Assembly: GCA_900322105.1 (NCBI GenBank)
Contig: ONYV01000153.1
Coordinates: forward strand, 1 to 5,381
Length of the DNA stretch: 5,381 nt
DNA from: an uncultured Eubacteriales bacterium
GTDB lineage: Bacteria > Bacillota > Clostridia > Oscillospirales > Acutalibacteraceae
Reading direction: 5' to 3'
Shown here: positions 4,561 to 5,381 of the stretch, in pieces
Numbering within the stretch: the first letter of the stretch is position 1
Layout: each line of letters begins with the position of its first letter
The notes under the pieces: model-generated
What the model saw: the letters and a program-made list of their open reading frames with translations, nothing else
Told to the model about the DNA's origin: nothing
The model's database searches: none
Position numbers and translations under genes: made by a program

Positions 4561-5328
4561 CTATGTTTCATAGAGGGTGAATGAAGAAGTGTTTTCAAAG
4601 CCGAGCTGATGGTAGAATGTTTCGTGACGGTCTTTATCACGCATGATAAAGATCGTCCTGTCGTGCAGCATATTTATCAAAGCGCTGACGCAGAAGCTGC
4701 CAAGTCCTTTTCGGCGGTGAGGTCTTGCGGTGGTGACACAGCCGATGATGGCAGATCGTTCATCCTGTGCAACGGTCAGCGCAGCGGCGGCGATCGTATC
4801 CCGATACAGCAGCACTGCGCAGGCGGCGGTGTTGTGCCGCAGCTTATGGGACAGGTCGAGCAGGAAATCTTCGTAGGCAGGTACTCTGAAATCCTCTGCT
4901 TCCGATCCTTTCAAAAGCTGATAGAGGGCTTTCAGGTCGGGCTGACAGGAGAGAGTATAGCCCTGTGGAAGTGTTATGCTGCTTTGGTCACGGCTTTTTT
5001 TGAGTGTCATGACGGTGCCTGTCTGACATGATTTGTCAGCAAAGAGCGTTGGTTCACACAAAACAGAATGCGCGCCCGACATGGTGACAAATTCACGCCA
5101 TTCGTCAAGGTTGCTTTGTGAAGTCAGGCAGAGGGTCAGATCAGCATAATATTTTGCCGCCGCGCCGACGGGAGCGCCGTTTTCATCCGTCTGTATATAA
5201 AATGACAAAAAGTCATACAGGATCCCGTAGCTTTGCAGCAGGCAGGAAATGCGGCAGGCATAGATATTTTGCTGCTTTAGAAAACGCCGCAGGGACGGCA
5301 GTGCATTTTCGTCTGTGAAGTGTATCAT
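4561..5328 (-). CDS. GNAT-family N-acetyltransferase
   Basis: A 255-residue protein whose C-terminal half is a GCN5-related acetyltransferase that would transfer an acetyl group from acetyl-CoA to an unknown amine. Seen: strand TIAAAALTVAQDERSAIIGCVTTARP (178-203), the acetyl-CoA pyrophosphate loop RRKGLG (205-210) matching R/Q-x-x-G-x-G/A, and FYHQLGFENTSSFTLYE (238-254), the usual last motif. Residues 1-110 are longer than a single GNAT domain needs and may be a diverged second GNAT-like half (FYIQTDENGAPVGAAAKYYADLTLCL resembles its first strands), but no cofactor loop is visible there. The ATG overlaps the stop of the preceding gene (ATGA), indicating translational coupling; the only ribosome binding site is a distant AAAAGG. 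Protein, antibiotic or small-molecule substrates all remain possible. Confidence 0.82.
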   Translation of the reverse strand: MIHFTDENALPSLRRFLKQQNIYACRISCLLQSYGILYDFLSFYIQTDENGAPVGAAAKYYADLTLCLTSQSNLDEWREFVTMSGAHSVLCEPTLFADKSCQTGTVMTLKKSRDQSSITLPQGYTLSCQPDLKALYQLLKGSEAEDFRVPAYEDFLLDLSHKLRHNTAACAVLLYRDTIAAAALTVAQDERSAIIGCVTTARPHRRKGLGSFCVSALINMLHDRTIFIMRDKDRHETFYHQLGFENTSSFTLYET

Positions 5329-5381
5329 TCGGACAGTACCTTTTCGGCGGTCGCCCTGACAACGCTGTAAACGGCTTCCAT
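5325..5381 (-). CDS. C-terminal tail of an unidentified upstream gene
   Basis: On the minus strand the frame from the window edge reads MEAVYSVVRATAEKVLSE and stops at TGA (5327-5325), which shares ATGA with the acetyltransferase start. The methionine at the edge is probably internal. The overlap and shared strand make it the first visible gene of the operon. Eighteen residues are too few for a family assignment; the pattern suggests an amphipathic terminal helix. Confidence 0.55.
   Translation of the reverse strand: MEAVYSVVRATAEKVLSE

Noticed and set aside
4609..5031. 140-residue plus-strand open frame
   Set aside because: It is antisense to the acetyltransferase, whose cofactor loop and C-terminal motif are evident on the minus strand.

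Overview
The window reads as low- to mid-GC Clostridia (Ruminococcus-like Firmicutes) DNA carrying a block of minus-strand genes, with about 330 bases of a different, much more GC-rich genome at its left edge. The Firmicutes assignment rests on purine-rich Shine-Dalgarno sites, U-tract hairpin terminators, a methionine gamma-lyase-like (aluminium-resistance) PLP enzyme, a CPBP membrane protease, and spmA/spmB fragments of spore formers. The genus is inference only.

Layout: bases 1-~330 (about 70% GC, plus strand) hold the 3' end of spmA and the first dozen codons of spmB. At a seven-T run (330-336) composition drops to near 50% GC, and both spmB (plus) and tadA (minus) lose their expected continuation at that point. 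I read this as a chimeric join, most simply an assembly artefact.

From 337 to the right edge all genes are on the minus strand. In transcription order they are: the tail of an unidentified gene (5381-5325), a GNAT acetyltransferase joined to it by an ATGA stop/start overlap, a methionine gamma-lyase-family PLP enzyme 102 bases further on, then after a gap of about 300 bases a CPBP-family intramembrane protease with its own terminator, and after a gap of about 730 bases a tRNA adenosine deaminase (tadA) fused to a C-terminal HAD-like domain that looks catalytically dead. The first three probably form one operon; CPBP and tadA look like separate units.

The most unusual sequence is the non-coding stretch 1240-1972. 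It contains a plus-oriented terminator-like hairpin, two identical 19-base hairpin repeats 39 bases apart, a 16-bp perfect palindrome, one copy of a 30-bp repeat whose exact inverted partner lies at the 5' side of the CPBP gene, and seven GACAA-headed units at an exact 11-bp period. The protease gene thus lies between perfect inverted 30-bp repeats. The right-hand copy forms a long hairpin just upstream of a strong ribosome binding site that faces no ATG/GTG/TTG codon, only ATT/ATC. No defence system, CRISPR, tRNA or rRNA was seen.
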